From Lachnoclostridium sp. UBA739 (GTDB lineage: Bacteria > Bacillota_A > Clostridia > Lachnospirales > Lachnospiraceae): a DNA stretch of 11,806 nucleotides. Position 1 is the stretch's first letter. The number at the start of each line of letters is the position of its first letter. The stretch covers positions 1,532 through 13,337 of the forward strand of contig DBKX01000010.1 of assembly GCA_002297865.1 (NCBI GenBank), given 5' to 3'. The notes under the pieces are model-generated. The model made no database searches, was not told where the DNA came from, and saw nothing but the letters and a program-made list of their open reading frames with translations. Of this stretch, positions 1-7,177 are shown in pieces. The position numbers and the translations under genes were made by a program.

Positions 1-386
1 TTGAACTACGTAATATGAAACAGCTATTTGCGCAGGACAAAAAATATAAGCTGCTTAAAAATATTGAAGTGGAGCAGGTCAGGCAGGATGGAGATAAGAT
101 AACCTGTAAAGTTATTGATTCAAATCATCACATTTATTTTGGTCAAGTGAATGGAAATTGCCTCGGAAATGCAATAAACGTAATCGATAGCGGAGAGAAT
201 TTAACCGTAGAGTACGACGTATCTGTTCATAAATTAAAGGCGTATACTTGCTTTACGCTTCCGGGATGCAAAGATAATAGCTTTTTAGGGGATATATGCG
301 CATATTATGAATATGATGTAAAGACACAGAGATTTGAACTCGAACATGGTTATATTGTTACTTTATGGAAACCATCAAATGAATAA
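1..386 (+). CDS. Hypothetical protein, probably the C-terminal part of a gene cut by the left edge
   Basis: I do not recognise this protein. The reading frame ends with TAA at 384-386 and stays open to the left edge. The first ATG (15-17) gives 123 residues, but the 14 bases before it contain no Shine-Dalgarno and read through in frame as E-L-R-N, so the true start is probably outside the window. The visible part is soluble, has no signal peptide or membrane segment, and alternates charged and beta-prone stretches. Three cysteines lie at about 51, 79 and 85 counted from the ATG (NGNCLGN, YTCF, PGCK), followed by an aromatic-rich CAYYEYDV stretch. None of these forms a motif I can assign. The next frame downstream (387-485) continues in the same phase without a stop until 483, which is noted separately. 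That it is a real gene is fairly likely; its function is unknown. Confidence 0.65.
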   Translation, partial: ELRNMKQLFAQDKKYKLLKNIEVEQVRQDGDKITCKVIDSNHHIYFGQVNGNCLGNAINVIDSGENLTVEYDVSVHKLKAYTCFTLPGCKDNSFLGDICAYYEYDVKTQRFELEHGYIVTLWKPSNE

Positions 387-404
387 AAGGTTAGGAGGAG
401 TTAT

Positions 405-485
405 ATTAAATTAACGAAAGGCTTTTGGTTATGCCATATTGCATGCATTCCTAAAATCATATATGCTATAGATGCTAGGAGGTAG
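405..485 (+). CDS. Possible 26-residue peptide with a non-standard ATT start
   Basis: A strong Shine-Dalgarno (AGGAGGAG, 393-400) has no ATG, GTG or TTG at the right distance. Six bases after AGGAGG an ATT (405-407) opens a frame of 26 codons ending in TAG at 483-485. The peptide contains KGFWLCHIACIPKIIYAID and ends in two arginines. Its last two codons are the AGGAGG Shine-Dalgarno of the hydrolase gene, so translation here would end right on that ribosome site and could couple to it. ATT starts are known but rare (infC). Alternatively the AGGAGGAG may be a relic of a lost gene, or may act as a standby ribosome site. The frame is short enough to be open by chance, so confidence is low. Confidence 0.22.
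   Translation: MKLTKGFWLCHIACIPKIIYAIDARR
477..482 (+). promoter_or_regulatory. Ribosome binding site of the hydrolase gene
   Basis: AGGAGG sits five bases before the ATG at 488. This fixes the hydrolase start and rules out later in-frame ATGs. Confidence 0.85.
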
Positions 486-487
486 TT

Positions 488-2653
488 ATGAAAAAAGTAA
501 GAACATTATTGAATAATATAATACTTTATTTAAAACAGCAATATGGCAAAACAAAAGAAGGCATTTCTTATTTTACATTGCTATTTGCAAGTCTGTTTTT
601 TTCCTACGTAATAGTAGCGAATATGGAAAACATACAAGGATTTCTAGCCTATGCAGTAGTTTTCCTGATTGCGTTTATGCTGTTATGTTTATGCTGGCTG
701 GTATGTAAAATCCTACACTTTTTTTTACAGTACTATAGCATTTGGAATCTTTTCTGCTTTGCAACACTTGTGTTCCTGATTTTCATTGTTTTAGAAAGTG
801 GTATTACGCCAGATAAATTATCATTTCGGACAGCAATTTTAATTGCTTTGATGGAATGTATTTTTGCTAGATGTTTGTATGCATTATGTAAAAATAGAAA
901 GTATAATCTCTTTGTATTGGTGCCTCTTATTCTTACTACCATAGCAAACGTAGGTATCATACAGTTTTGCGTAAAGGAAGGATACGAAGCAGCTTACGTA
1001 AAAGAGTTTCGAGAATTAAATAGAACATTACGTACAGGTGAAAAGGTTGTTTCTTATGAAAAAGTACATAATGTAGATTCTTTTGATTATGGAATGGATA
1101 AGAAAAGGAATTTTAGGACGAAAACCGTTGATATGACGCCGTTCTTCGATTCCTATTCGGGTATAAAGAAATGGCTAAGAGATCGATATTGGGGTTACGG
1201 AATTGATAAAATCCCATTAGAAGGAAAGGTGTGGTACCCGAAAGAAGATGGAACGTATCCAATCCTGTTTGTTATTCATGGCAATGCAGATGGAGCGAAA
1301 CCGTCCTATTTAGGGTATGAGTATTTGGGTAAGTATTTAGCTCAATCAGGTTATATTGTAGTATCTGTTAATGAAAACTGGTGTAATTATCTTATGGGAA
1401 CCGGTTTTTCCGATGAAAATGATGCAAGAGCCATTCTGCTTCTGGAAAATATGAAAGAAGTTCTTAGTTGGAACCAGAATAAGGAATCCCTCCTGTATCA
1501 GAAAATTAATAAAAATCAAATTGCCATAGCAGGTCACTCTAGGGGAGGTGAAGCTGCTGCCATTGCGTATGAGTTTAATGATATGCATCGGTATCTGGAT
1601 AATGGGAATATTTTGCTTCAGTATCATTTTCCGATCAAGACAATAATTGCCATCGCGCCAACTTCAAATCAATATAATCCATCAGAAAGGACAGTGACTC
1701 TTGATGATGTGAATTATTTTCTAGTTCATGGTGGAAATGATATGGATGTTTCTAACATGATGGGGATAAATCAATATAATCATGTCCGTTTTTCTGGCAA
1801 TAAGAAAAAAATGAAGGCATATTTATATGTAACCAGTGCCAACCATAGTCAGTTTAACACAAAATGGGGCAGATTTGATGTGTCAGTTCCTGGTAATCAT
1901 ATAGTGAATTTAAAACCTATTATGGATGCTGATGAACAGCGAACAATCCTAAAACAATACATGAAAGTATGTCTTGATACAACCCTAAAGGGGGATACTT
2001 TGAATCAGGACTTTTTATATCATATTGATAAGTATGGGAAAAGCTTGCCAGATACTGTCTATATTCAAGGCTATCAAACTTCACAATTGGATATTCTTGC
2101 AGGATATGAGGAAGATGCCGACTTAAATACAGCAACGAAACCGGGAACGTCCATAGAAGCGAATCGTTTTTCAGTCTGGAAGGAAACCAAAGACAGTGAG
2201 TATTCCGACTATGATTCCAATAACCATGCAGTATGCTTAGAATGGAAAAACACCAGAGAAGGTAGCTATGAATTTAGTTTTGAGCAAAAAGATGTAAGAG
2301 AGAACACATTATCATTCGACGTAATGAATGTGAATGATGGGGATTCGGCAACGGGAAAGTCAAGAAGCTTAGATTTCTCTTTGCAGCTGACGGATCAATT
2401 GGGAAATACCGCTGCAGTACAGGTGAGTAATTATCAAACCATTTATCCACCGGTGAAAATAGTGTATTCAAAACTTATGGTATTGAAAAATCTGGTATGC
2501 TACAAGAGAACATTCCAGACAGTTCAGATTAAGCTTTCCGATCTGCAAGCTGTGAACCCTCAGCTGGATTTAGAACATATTAAGAAAGTTTCTTTCCAAT
2601 TTAATCGAAATGCAAGTGGAAAAGTAGTTTTAGATCATATTGGGATGAGTTAA
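488..2653 (+). CDS. Membrane-anchored alpha/beta hydrolase with C-terminal beta-sandwich domain
   Basis: This 721-residue protein has three parts. Residues 1-165 carry about five hydrophobic segments (roughly 27-45, 51-80, 87-103, 111-130, 139-161) that place it in the membrane. Residues about 240-500 form an alpha/beta hydrolase: an oxyanion-type HGN at 264-266, the nucleophile elbow GHSRGG at 349-354 with Ser351, a likely acid in HGGNDMD (Asp418 or Asp420) and the likely His453 in ANHSQF. The GHSRGG elbow resembles those of dienelactone-hydrolase, PET-hydrolase and acetyl-esterase-like enzymes. Residues about 530-721 look like an all-beta jelly-roll ending in KVVLDHIGMS, similar in style to carbohydrate-binding modules. 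That fold call is inference from pattern only. The enzyme probably acts outside the membrane on an ester or acyl group of a glycan or lipid; the substrate cannot be told. Start chosen from AGGAGG five bases upstream. A MurJ-like flippase gene follows after 93 bases. Confidence 0.85.
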   Translation: MKKVRTLLNNIILYLKQQYGKTKEGISYFTLLFASLFFSYVIVANMENIQGFLAYAVVFLIAFMLLCLCWLVCKILHFFLQYYSIWNLFCFATLVFLIFIVLESGITPDKLSFRTAILIALMECIFARCLYALCKNRKYNLFVLVPLILTTIANVGIIQFCVKEGYEAAYVKEFRELNRTLRTGEKVVSYEKVHNVDSFDYGMDKKRNFRTKTVDMTPFFDSYSGIKKWLRDRYWGYGIDKIPLEGKVWYPKEDGTYPILFVIHGNADGAKPSYLGYEYLGKYLAQSGYIVVSVNENWCNYLMGTGFSDENDARAILLLENMKEVLSWNQNKESLLYQKINKNQIAIAGHSRGGEAAAIAYEFNDMHRYLDNGNILLQYHFPIKTIIAIAPTSNQYNPSERTVTLDDVNYFLVHGGNDMDVSNMMGINQYNHVRFSGNKKKMKAYLYVTSANHSQFNTKWGRFDVSVPGNHIVNLKPIMDADEQRTILKQYMKVCLDTTLKGDTLNQDFLYHIDKYGKSLPDTVYIQGYQTSQLDILAGYEEDADLNTATKPGTSIEANRFSVWKETKDSEYSDYDSNNHAVCLEWKNTREGSYEFSFEQKDVRENTLSFDVMNVNDGDSATGKSRSLDFSLQLTDQLGNTAAVQVSNYQTIYPPVKIVYSKLMVLKNLVCYKRTFQTVQIKLSDLQAVNPQLDLEHIKKVSFQFNRNASGKVVLDHIGMS

Positions 2654-2669
2654 CAAACAATTATTGATA

Positions 2670-2699
2670 AAATAGTATTCCTATTTGCTTTTTTTCTTA
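2670..2699 (+). terminator. Weak possible terminator after the hydrolase gene
   Basis: A 6-bp AT-rich stem (AAATAG 2670-2675 with CTATTT 2681-2686, five-base loop) is followed by GC and a T-rich run, 2689-2699. The stem is weak, so it may not end transcription alone. It also overlaps the -35 region proposed for the next gene. Confidence 0.25.
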
Positions 2700-2712
2700 T
2701 TTTTCGTATAAT
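2685..2712 (+). promoter_or_regulatory. Probable sigma-A-type promoter of the flippase gene
   Basis: A consensus -10 box TATAAT lies at 2707-2712. A partial -35 (TTGCTT, 2685-2690) lies 16 bases upstream, over a T-rich spacer. Transcription would start near 2719, giving a leader of about 28 bases before the ATG at 2747. The -10 is convincing; the -35 is weak. Confidence 0.55.
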
Positions 2713-2746
2713 GGTAGAAGAGTGTTTAGCAAAATTGGAATGAAAG

Positions 2747-4399
2747 ATGGTAAATAGAATGGGAAAGAAAGACAACAAGGGATTTATCGTTCAGGCCAGT
2801 ATTCTTGCAGTAACGGGGATTATTTGCAGAATCATCGGTCTGTTGTATCGAAGTCCGTTAACCAGTGTCATTGGGGATGAGGGAAACGGCTACTATTCGG
2901 ATGCGTACAATATGTATGCAATTATTTTATTAATATCTTCATATAGTATACCGTCAGCGGTTTCTAAAGTAATTGCAGAACGTTTGGCGTTAAAACAATA
3001 TAAAAATGCACATCGTATTTTTCAATGTGCTTTAATATATGTAATTGCCGTAGGGGGAGTTGCAAGTTTATTCACATATTTTTGTGCAGGATGGCTTGTT
3101 CCTAAGAGCTCAATCGTTGTTCTTAGAATATTTGCACCAACCATTTTTTTCTCAGGCTTGCTGGGTGTATTAAGAGGGTACTTCCAGGCTCATGGAACCA
3201 TGGTGCAGACATCCTTTTCACAGATTATAGAGCAGATTTTAAATGCTGTTGTTAGTATTGGTGCTGCATATCTGTTTATGCAGGCAGTAGCAGATAGAGA
3301 TAAAACTACACAAGCTGTATATGGTGCAGCAGGAAGTGCATTGGGTACAGGGGCTGGTGTATTGATAGCCTTAATATTTATGTACCTTATGTATTTACTA
3401 AATAAAAGATTTATTCGGAATAGAATCAAAAGAGACCGTAGAAAAGAAGTGGATTCTTACCAGCATATCTTCTGTATTATATTCCTAATGGTAACGCCTG
3501 TTGTGTTAAGTACTTTTATTTACAATTCCAGTACAGTTGTGAACCAGAGGTTGTATCGTATTATTCTGGAAAACAGATATCATACGGCAAGTGATGTAAT
3601 TGCATCTAATTATGGTGTATTCGGCGGTAAGACAACGGTCATTATGAATATTCCAATTGCACTGGCGTCTGCCATGGCAGCTGCCATGATTCCGATGATT
3701 TCAGGAAGCTATGCCACTGGAGATGAAGCCGAGACAAGGAATAAGATTCAGAGTGGTATTCGAACCACAATGCTCATTTCAATTCCTTGTGCAGTGGCAA
3801 TGTTCATTTTGCCTAAGGAAATAGTAGGATACCTTTTTCCGCAGAAGCAATCGCTTGTTTTAGCATCTGACTTACTGAGAGTTTTAAGTGTAAGTGTTAT
3901 CTTTTATGCATTGTCCACTTTGACCAATGGAGTTTTGCAGGGAATCGGAAAAGTAAATGTACCAATGATTAATGCAGCAATTGCTCTTGTGGTTCAGACA
4001 GTAGCATTAGTAGCGTTATTGCTTACAGGATTTGATTTGTATAGTCTTGCCATTGCAATGAATGTATATTCATTTGTTATGTGTGTATTAAATCAGATTT
4101 CCATACGAAAGCATTTGGGATATGGTTTAGACTTAAAAAATACATTTGTAAAACCTATCATAGCATCTTTCATTATGGGAGCAGTTGCTTGGGGCGTGTA
4201 CCATTTATTATATTTCATCATTCCAATAAGTGAATTTAGTATGAAAAACAGAATCTGTTTAACAATTACCATTGGATTTGCTGTTTTAGCATACTTTGTA
4301 GCCGTTATAAAGATAGGCGTAATCAATGAAGAAGAGATGAGAGCGCTTCCAAAGGGTGGCCTGTTAATTCGAATTGGTAAGAAATTAAGATTGTTGTAA
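2747..4399 (+). CDS. MurJ/SpoVB-type lipid-linked glycan flippase (MOP superfamily, polysaccharide biosynthesis protein)
   Basis: This 550-residue protein is an integral membrane protein with about 14 hydrophobic segments. It belongs to the flippases that move lipid-linked sugars such as lipid II across the cytoplasmic membrane. Evidence: the N-terminal SILAVTGIICRIIGLLYRSP stretch, IPSAVSKVIAERLA (68-82), the family-typical LRGYFQAHGTM followed by SQIIEQ (142-163), the ALASAMAAAMIPMISGSYA segment in the middle, and the LTNGVLQGIGK region. Length fits Bacillus YtgP (MurJ) and SpoVB (about 520-545). YtgP/MurJ acts in wall synthesis generally and SpoVB in spore cortex; the sequence alone does not separate them here. 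The start is uncertain: the ATG at 2747 has only a weak GGAA six bases upstream, and a second in-frame ATG at 2759 (MGKKDNK) is equally plausible. It probably has its own promoter. The exporter gene follows after 64 bases. Confidence 0.9.
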   Translation: MVNRMGKKDNKGFIVQASILAVTGIICRIIGLLYRSPLTSVIGDEGNGYYSDAYNMYAIILLISSYSIPSAVSKVIAERLALKQYKNAHRIFQCALIYVIAVGGVASLFTYFCAGWLVPKSSIVVLRIFAPTIFFSGLLGVLRGYFQAHGTMVQTSFSQIIEQILNAVVSIGAAYLFMQAVADRDKTTQAVYGAAGSALGTGAGVLIALIFMYLMYLLNKRFIRNRIKRDRRKEVDSYQHIFCIIFLMVTPVVLSTFIYNSSTVVNQRLYRIILENRYHTASDVIASNYGVFGGKTTVIMNIPIALASAMAAAMIPMISGSYATGDEAETRNKIQSGIRTTMLISIPCAVAMFILPKEIVGYLFPQKQSLVLASDLLRVLSVSVIFYALSTLTNGVLQGIGKVNVPMINAAIALVVQTVALVALLLTGFDLYSLAIAMNVYSFVMCVLNQISIRKHLGYGLDLKNTFVKPIIASFIMGAVAWGVYHLLYFIIPISEFSMKNRICLTITIGFAVLAYFVAVIKIGVINEEEMRALPKGGLLIRIGKKLRLL

Positions 4400-4408
4400 A
4401 TTAATGAA

Positions 4409-4422
4409 AGTATGTGCATACT
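4409..4422. promoter_or_regulatory. Short palindrome between flippase and exporter genes
   Basis: AGTATG and CATACT flank a two-base centre (TG), just after the flippase stop and 41 bases before the exporter ATG. It could be a small operator or a weak RNA hairpin. No T-run follows, so it is not a standard terminator. Confidence 0.25.
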
Positions 4423-4463
4423 AATCCTGACAAATAAGATAGGAAGAGGTATCGGAAGTATTT

Positions 4464-5480
4464 ATGAGAGAACGAATCAGGGCGAATTACTTTAAAACTT
4501 TGAAAATAGCAGTAGGTTCCGCCATATCGATTATATTAGCCAATATGCTTTCATTATCTTTTGGGACAGCAGCGGGAATTATTACGTTACTGTCTGTTCA
4601 GAATACGAAAAAAGATACGTTTCGTGTAGCGGGAAGAAGAATCGTAGCATTTGTAATTGCAATGTGTCTTGCATGGGTTATTTTTTCTTTATTAGGCTAT
4701 TCAGCTGCTAGTTTTGGAATGTTTTTGTTCTTGTTCGTGATAATATGTGAGTTATGGAATCTGCAAGACGGCATTTCACTTTGTGCTGTACTGGTTACAC
4801 ACTTTCTTACCTGGAAGCACATGTATGCAGCAGACGTGTGGAATGAATTCCTTTTACTGATTATCGGTATATCAGTTGGAGCAGCCGCCAATCTCTATAT
4901 TCCTCGAAATGTGAAGGAAATAAAGAGGAGCCAGTGCTATATAGAAGCGAAAATGAAAGAAATCTTAATGGATTTATCCATTCAGCTTGTAGAGCCTAAG
5001 AAACGAGAACAGATAATTGAAATGGAAGAATTACACCTATACATCCAGAAAGCGGTACAAATGGCCTATGAAAATTCCAATAATACGTTTTTATCGGATT
5101 CTCGGTATTTTATAAGTTATATGGAATTAAGGCTTACGCAGCTTTCTGTTCTAGAAAGAATGTATAGTCTCGTTCAGAAAGTGGATGGGTATGAGCTTAC
5201 TCAGGCGGCAGCCCTAGCTGGTTTTCTTAATCGAGTTTCAACATCTCTTAGGGAAAACAACAATGGTGAAATATTATTGGAAGAATTAGAACGGCTAAAA
5301 GAATATTTTGAGTTAGATGAACTTCCAAGTAACAGGCTGGAATTTGAGAATAGAGCTTTGTTATATCAGATTTTATGTGAAATTGAGTGGTTTCTGAAGC
5401 TTAAATCAGAGTTTGCTATGAACCTGACTCCAAAACAGATAGAAGAATTCTGGGTTCAAGATACAGCCAAAACTTATTAG
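4464..5480 (+). CDS. Aromatic acid exporter (ArAE) family membrane protein
   Basis: This 338-residue protein has a hydrophobic N-terminal half and a soluble C-terminal half, the layout of the small Firmicutes ArAE/FUSC-like proteins (YgaE/DUF939 type with the ArAE C-terminal domain). About six membrane segments lie near residues 13-28, 32-47, 58-77, 83-98, 104-117 and 127-145. Family-like features are the early TLKIAVGSAISIILAN segment, the short loop SVQNTKKDTFRVAGRR after the second segment, and the ISVGAAANLYIPRN end of the last one. Residues about 150-338 are highly charged and helical, probably cytoplasmic. The family is linked to efflux of aromatic carboxylic acids, but most Firmicutes members have no tested substrate. 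ATG at 4464 is preceded by GGAAG with five bases spacing. It may be cotranscribed with the flippase 64 bases upstream. Confidence 0.82.
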   Translation: MRERIRANYFKTLKIAVGSAISIILANMLSLSFGTAAGIITLLSVQNTKKDTFRVAGRRIVAFVIAMCLAWVIFSLLGYSAASFGMFLFLFVIICELWNLQDGISLCAVLVTHFLTWKHMYAADVWNEFLLLIIGISVGAAANLYIPRNVKEIKRSQCYIEAKMKEILMDLSIQLVEPKKREQIIEMEELHLYIQKAVQMAYENSNNTFLSDSRYFISYMELRLTQLSVLERMYSLVQKVDGYELTQAAALAGFLNRVSTSLRENNNGEILLEELERLKEYFELDELPSNRLEFENRALLYQILCEIEWFLKLKSEFAMNLTPKQIEEFWVQDTAKTY

Positions 5481-5498
5481 AGGCTCTAATGGGTTTCG

Positions 5499-5504
5499 TA
5501 TAAT
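5499..5504 (+). promoter_or_regulatory. Isolated -10-like TATAAT after the exporter gene
   Basis: A perfect TATAAT lies 18 bases after the exporter stop, but the expected -35 position (about 5477-5482) is poor. The 11 bases ending here (5494-5504) are identical to those ending at the flippase -10 box (2702-2712). It may be a second promoter for the downstream small gene. Confidence 0.3.
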
Positions 5505-5537
5505 TTATTATTAAATAGAGGCAAGACGAAAGACCTA

Positions 5538-5566
5538 TTGTATGGCTTATAAAGATGGAGTAAAAT
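5538..5566 (+). promoter_or_regulatory. Possible promoter of the small membrane-peptide gene
   Basis: TTGTAT (5538-5543) and TAAAAT (5561-5566) are separated by exactly 17 bases, giving an expected start near 5573. That is just ahead of the small gene's first possible ATG (5588). The -10 matches consensus at five of six positions, the -35 at three of six. Confidence 0.42.
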
Positions 5567-5632
5567 AATAATTGCGAAAGGAAATACATGCTAGTAAACA
5601 GTATTGATTGTCAAAACAAGGAGGGCTATGTA

Positions 5633-5707
5633 GTGAGTACTTACATTATCGTTGGATTTGCAGCATTTGTTTATGGACAGCTTTTAAATGGAAAAACAGT
5701 AAGATAA
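5633..5707 (+). CDS. Small single-span membrane peptide (24 residues; 39 if started at 5588)
   Basis: A strong Shine-Dalgarno AAGGAGGG (5618-5625) lies seven bases before GTG at 5633. The frame ends with TAA at 5705-5707 and gives 24 residues: a hydrophobic run STYIIVGFAAFVYGQLL, long enough for one short membrane span, then a positive tail NGKTVR. The same frame is open back to ATG 5588, which has AAAGGA five bases upstream and would give 39 residues with an extra polar MLVNSIDCQNKEGYVV lead. The GTG site is the stronger one. The charge pattern suggests the tail faces the cytoplasm. I recognise no family; it lacks the cysteines of FeoB-associated small proteins. It lies alone between an exporter gene and an ABC transporter, with a possible promoter before it and a GC-rich hairpin 13 bases after its stop. 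It could be a small regulator of a membrane neighbour or a peptide handled by the transporter; both are inference. Confidence 0.55.
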   Translation: MSTYIIVGFAAFVYGQLLNGKTVR

Positions 5708-5719
5708 AATATTATGTTA

Positions 5720-5742
5720 GGCCAAAGGATTATCCTTTGGCC
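5720..5742 (+). terminator. Perfect GC-rich hairpin after the small gene (terminator or attenuator)
   Basis: GGCCAAAGGA (5720-5729) pairs perfectly with TCCTTTGGCC (5733-5742) around a three-base loop. It starts 13 bases after the small gene's stop. No real T-run follows (GACTCTTAAT), so it may be a leaky terminator, letting some transcripts into the ABC genes, or an mRNA end or processing stem. Confidence 0.6.
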
Positions 5743-5743
5743 G

Positions 5744-5787
5744 ACTCTTAATAAATCTGATGTCAGAATGACAGATGTTTTGAGAGT
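5744..5787 (+). promoter_or_regulatory. Leader hairpin in front of the ABC permease gene
   Basis: ACTCTTAA (5744-5751) can pair with TTGAGAGT (5780-5787) with one G-U pair. Inside it, TGTCA (5761-5765) pairs with TGACA (5769-5773) over a GAA loop. The structure begins one base after the preceding GC-rich hairpin and ends seven bases before the permease GAGGAGG site. Such a stem could affect ribosome access. No known riboswitch class is recognised and no promoter is evident between it and the permease. Confidence 0.3.
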
Positions 5788-5792
5788 TAAGT

Positions 5793-5799
5793 GAGGAGG
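5793..5799 (+). promoter_or_regulatory. Ribosome binding site of the ABC permease gene
   Basis: GAGGAGG lies five bases before GTG at 5805, supporting that GTG as the start. The adjoining TTG at 5808 would be spaced eight bases and cannot be excluded. Confidence 0.75.
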
Positions 5800-5804
5800 A
5801 TCAA

Positions 5805-7148
5805 GTGTTGAGCGTAAAACAGGATCTGAATCAAGCAAAGTATTATTTAAAAATCACAACATGGGACAAGGTATTAATGTGGGGGTGGATACCTATCCTG
5901 TGTTTATTGGATTATATAGGACGCTGGCTAATTGGTAACCGTTTTTATGAAGCACAGTCATTTTGCATGGTCATTTGGCTTCTGCTTGTATGCATGATTT
6001 CATATTTGACAAACCAGCAGTTTAGGTTATTCCAGCTTAACGAGATAGACACAGTTAAAATGTTAGGAATGTCAAACTTGTCTATATTTTTTATAGCAGT
6101 ATACCAAACAAGATATCTTTATATGCTTGTTATGTGTATCTTTGGGATTCTTAATATTTTTTTAGTAAGTGCACAGATTTTGACTTTGCTTATCTTGGAG
6201 TTTTGTATTTACTGGTACATATTTGTATTTATATATTATTTAAGAACCTGGCATTATTATCGTATGAAGTTAGGAAAAGTGTTTTATTGGATAAAATTAA
6301 TATTAGCTTATGTTGTAGTGCTTGCGGTGCTTCTTAGTGTTTTATTTCAGAGGCAGTTGCAGGTTATTTTGCGTGCTCAAAAAGCTTTTAGGGGAGTTCA
6401 ATTATGGTATATGAAACTAGCTGAGTTAGCAAATAATATTCTAGGGATAACGATCATATGGATTTTTATTCTCGGAAGTGTATTATGGTATTATTATTTC
6501 ATTTATACCCATTCATTATGGGAAGAAGATGAAAGTGTTAGAAGTGTGTATACATCGAGTAAAACATTACAAGATGTGATACTAAGGTTTCGTGGACATA
6601 AAATATTGCAAATCATTAAATTAAATTATATTCTATTCAATCGTAATTTCGGATGTCTCCTTTGTAAAATGCTTATTGGTGGGTTCTGGTTTCTAATTAT
6701 CTTTAACTGTAAAGATAGCAAATTGTGTTACTATGCGGGAAGCATCATTATTTCTATGGTTGGGAGTCTCATTTTTTACCGTATTCGAGAGGATAAATAT
6801 AATTGGGAGTTATATCAGTCAATAGGCTGTACAATAAATAAAATTTTTTTTCATCATTGTATATGTGCTTTTTTTAATTTACATGATGTGGTTGTATTAG
6901 GGATGATTATTGGCTTACTAAAAGGTAATTTAACAGTAGTGCAAGTGTGCTTTTTGATCCTTTGTATGGCTTACAAAACAGTTTTTTTTGCAAGTTTTAA
7001 TTTCTATTTTATGATGATACATGAACTTAATGCAGATTCACAGTTATATGAGGCCTTTGCGTGTTTTGGGGGGATATTTTTTTCATTAACCCCCTTTAGT
7101 ATTTTAGTTCCAATTCTATATTGGTGCAAAGCCAGAAGAATAGAATAA
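5805..7148 (+). CDS. ABC transporter permease, uncharacterised
   Basis: This 447-residue, very hydrophobic protein has about ten or eleven membrane segments (for example near 22-44, 51-68, 93-120, 122-146, 160-181, 211-233, 285-300, 308-326, 355-372, 376-397, 418-440). I see no named family motif. The permease role is inferred from topology and from the ABC ATPase gene 29 bases downstream. A charged stretch around residues 236-266 (WEEDESVRS then RFRGHK) splits the protein into two membrane halves, as in EcsB-like or ABC-2-like exporters. It has 16 cysteines, many in or near membrane segments (CLLC at 284-287, CIC at 352-354), which is high for such a protein. Start is GTG after GAGGAGG. Gene order is permease first. 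With no separate binding protein visible, export is more likely than import; the substrate is unknown. Confidence 0.72.
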   Translation: MLSVKQDLNQAKYYLKITTWDKVLMWGWIPILCLLDYIGRWLIGNRFYEAQSFCMVIWLLLVCMISYLTNQQFRLFQLNEIDTVKMLGMSNLSIFFIAVYQTRYLYMLVMCIFGILNIFLVSAQILTLLILEFCIYWYIFVFIYYLRTWHYYRMKLGKVFYWIKLILAYVVVLAVLLSVLFQRQLQVILRAQKAFRGVQLWYMKLAELANNILGITIIWIFILGSVLWYYYFIYTHSLWEEDESVRSVYTSSKTLQDVILRFRGHKILQIIKLNYILFNRNFGCLLCKMLIGGFWFLIIFNCKDSKLCYYAGSIIISMVGSLIFYRIREDKYNWELYQSIGCTINKIFFHHCICAFFNLHDVVVLGMIIGLLKGNLTVVQVCFLILCMAYKTVFFASFNFYFMMIHELNADSQLYEAFACFGGIFFSLTPFSILVPILYWCKARRIE

Positions 7149-7177
7149 GATTGATAATGGGAGAGAAGTGAGAAAGT

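Noticed and set aside
439..470. Promoter-like TTGCAT, 17 bases, TATGCT before the hydrolase gene, with a TGCATGCA palindrome
   Set aside because: Both boxes are poor matches, and the boxes lie inside the possible short frame; too weak to list as a promoter.
733..2471. Minus-strand open frames inside the hydrolase gene
   Set aside because: Entirely antisense to a gene with clear domain structure, with no own signals or recognisable product.
5515..5580. Riboswitch-like GACGAAAG segment upstream of the small gene
   Set aside because: Only a short resemblance; I could not fold it into any known class and the paired stems expected of a c-di-GMP riboswitch are absent.
6844..7094. Homopolymer runs in the permease gene (T8 at 6844 and 6982, G6 at 7068, C5 at 7090) as phase-variation tracts
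   Set aside because: The gene is AT-rich throughout and phenylalanine-rich here; the tracts are short and the frame is intact, so there is no evidence of switching.
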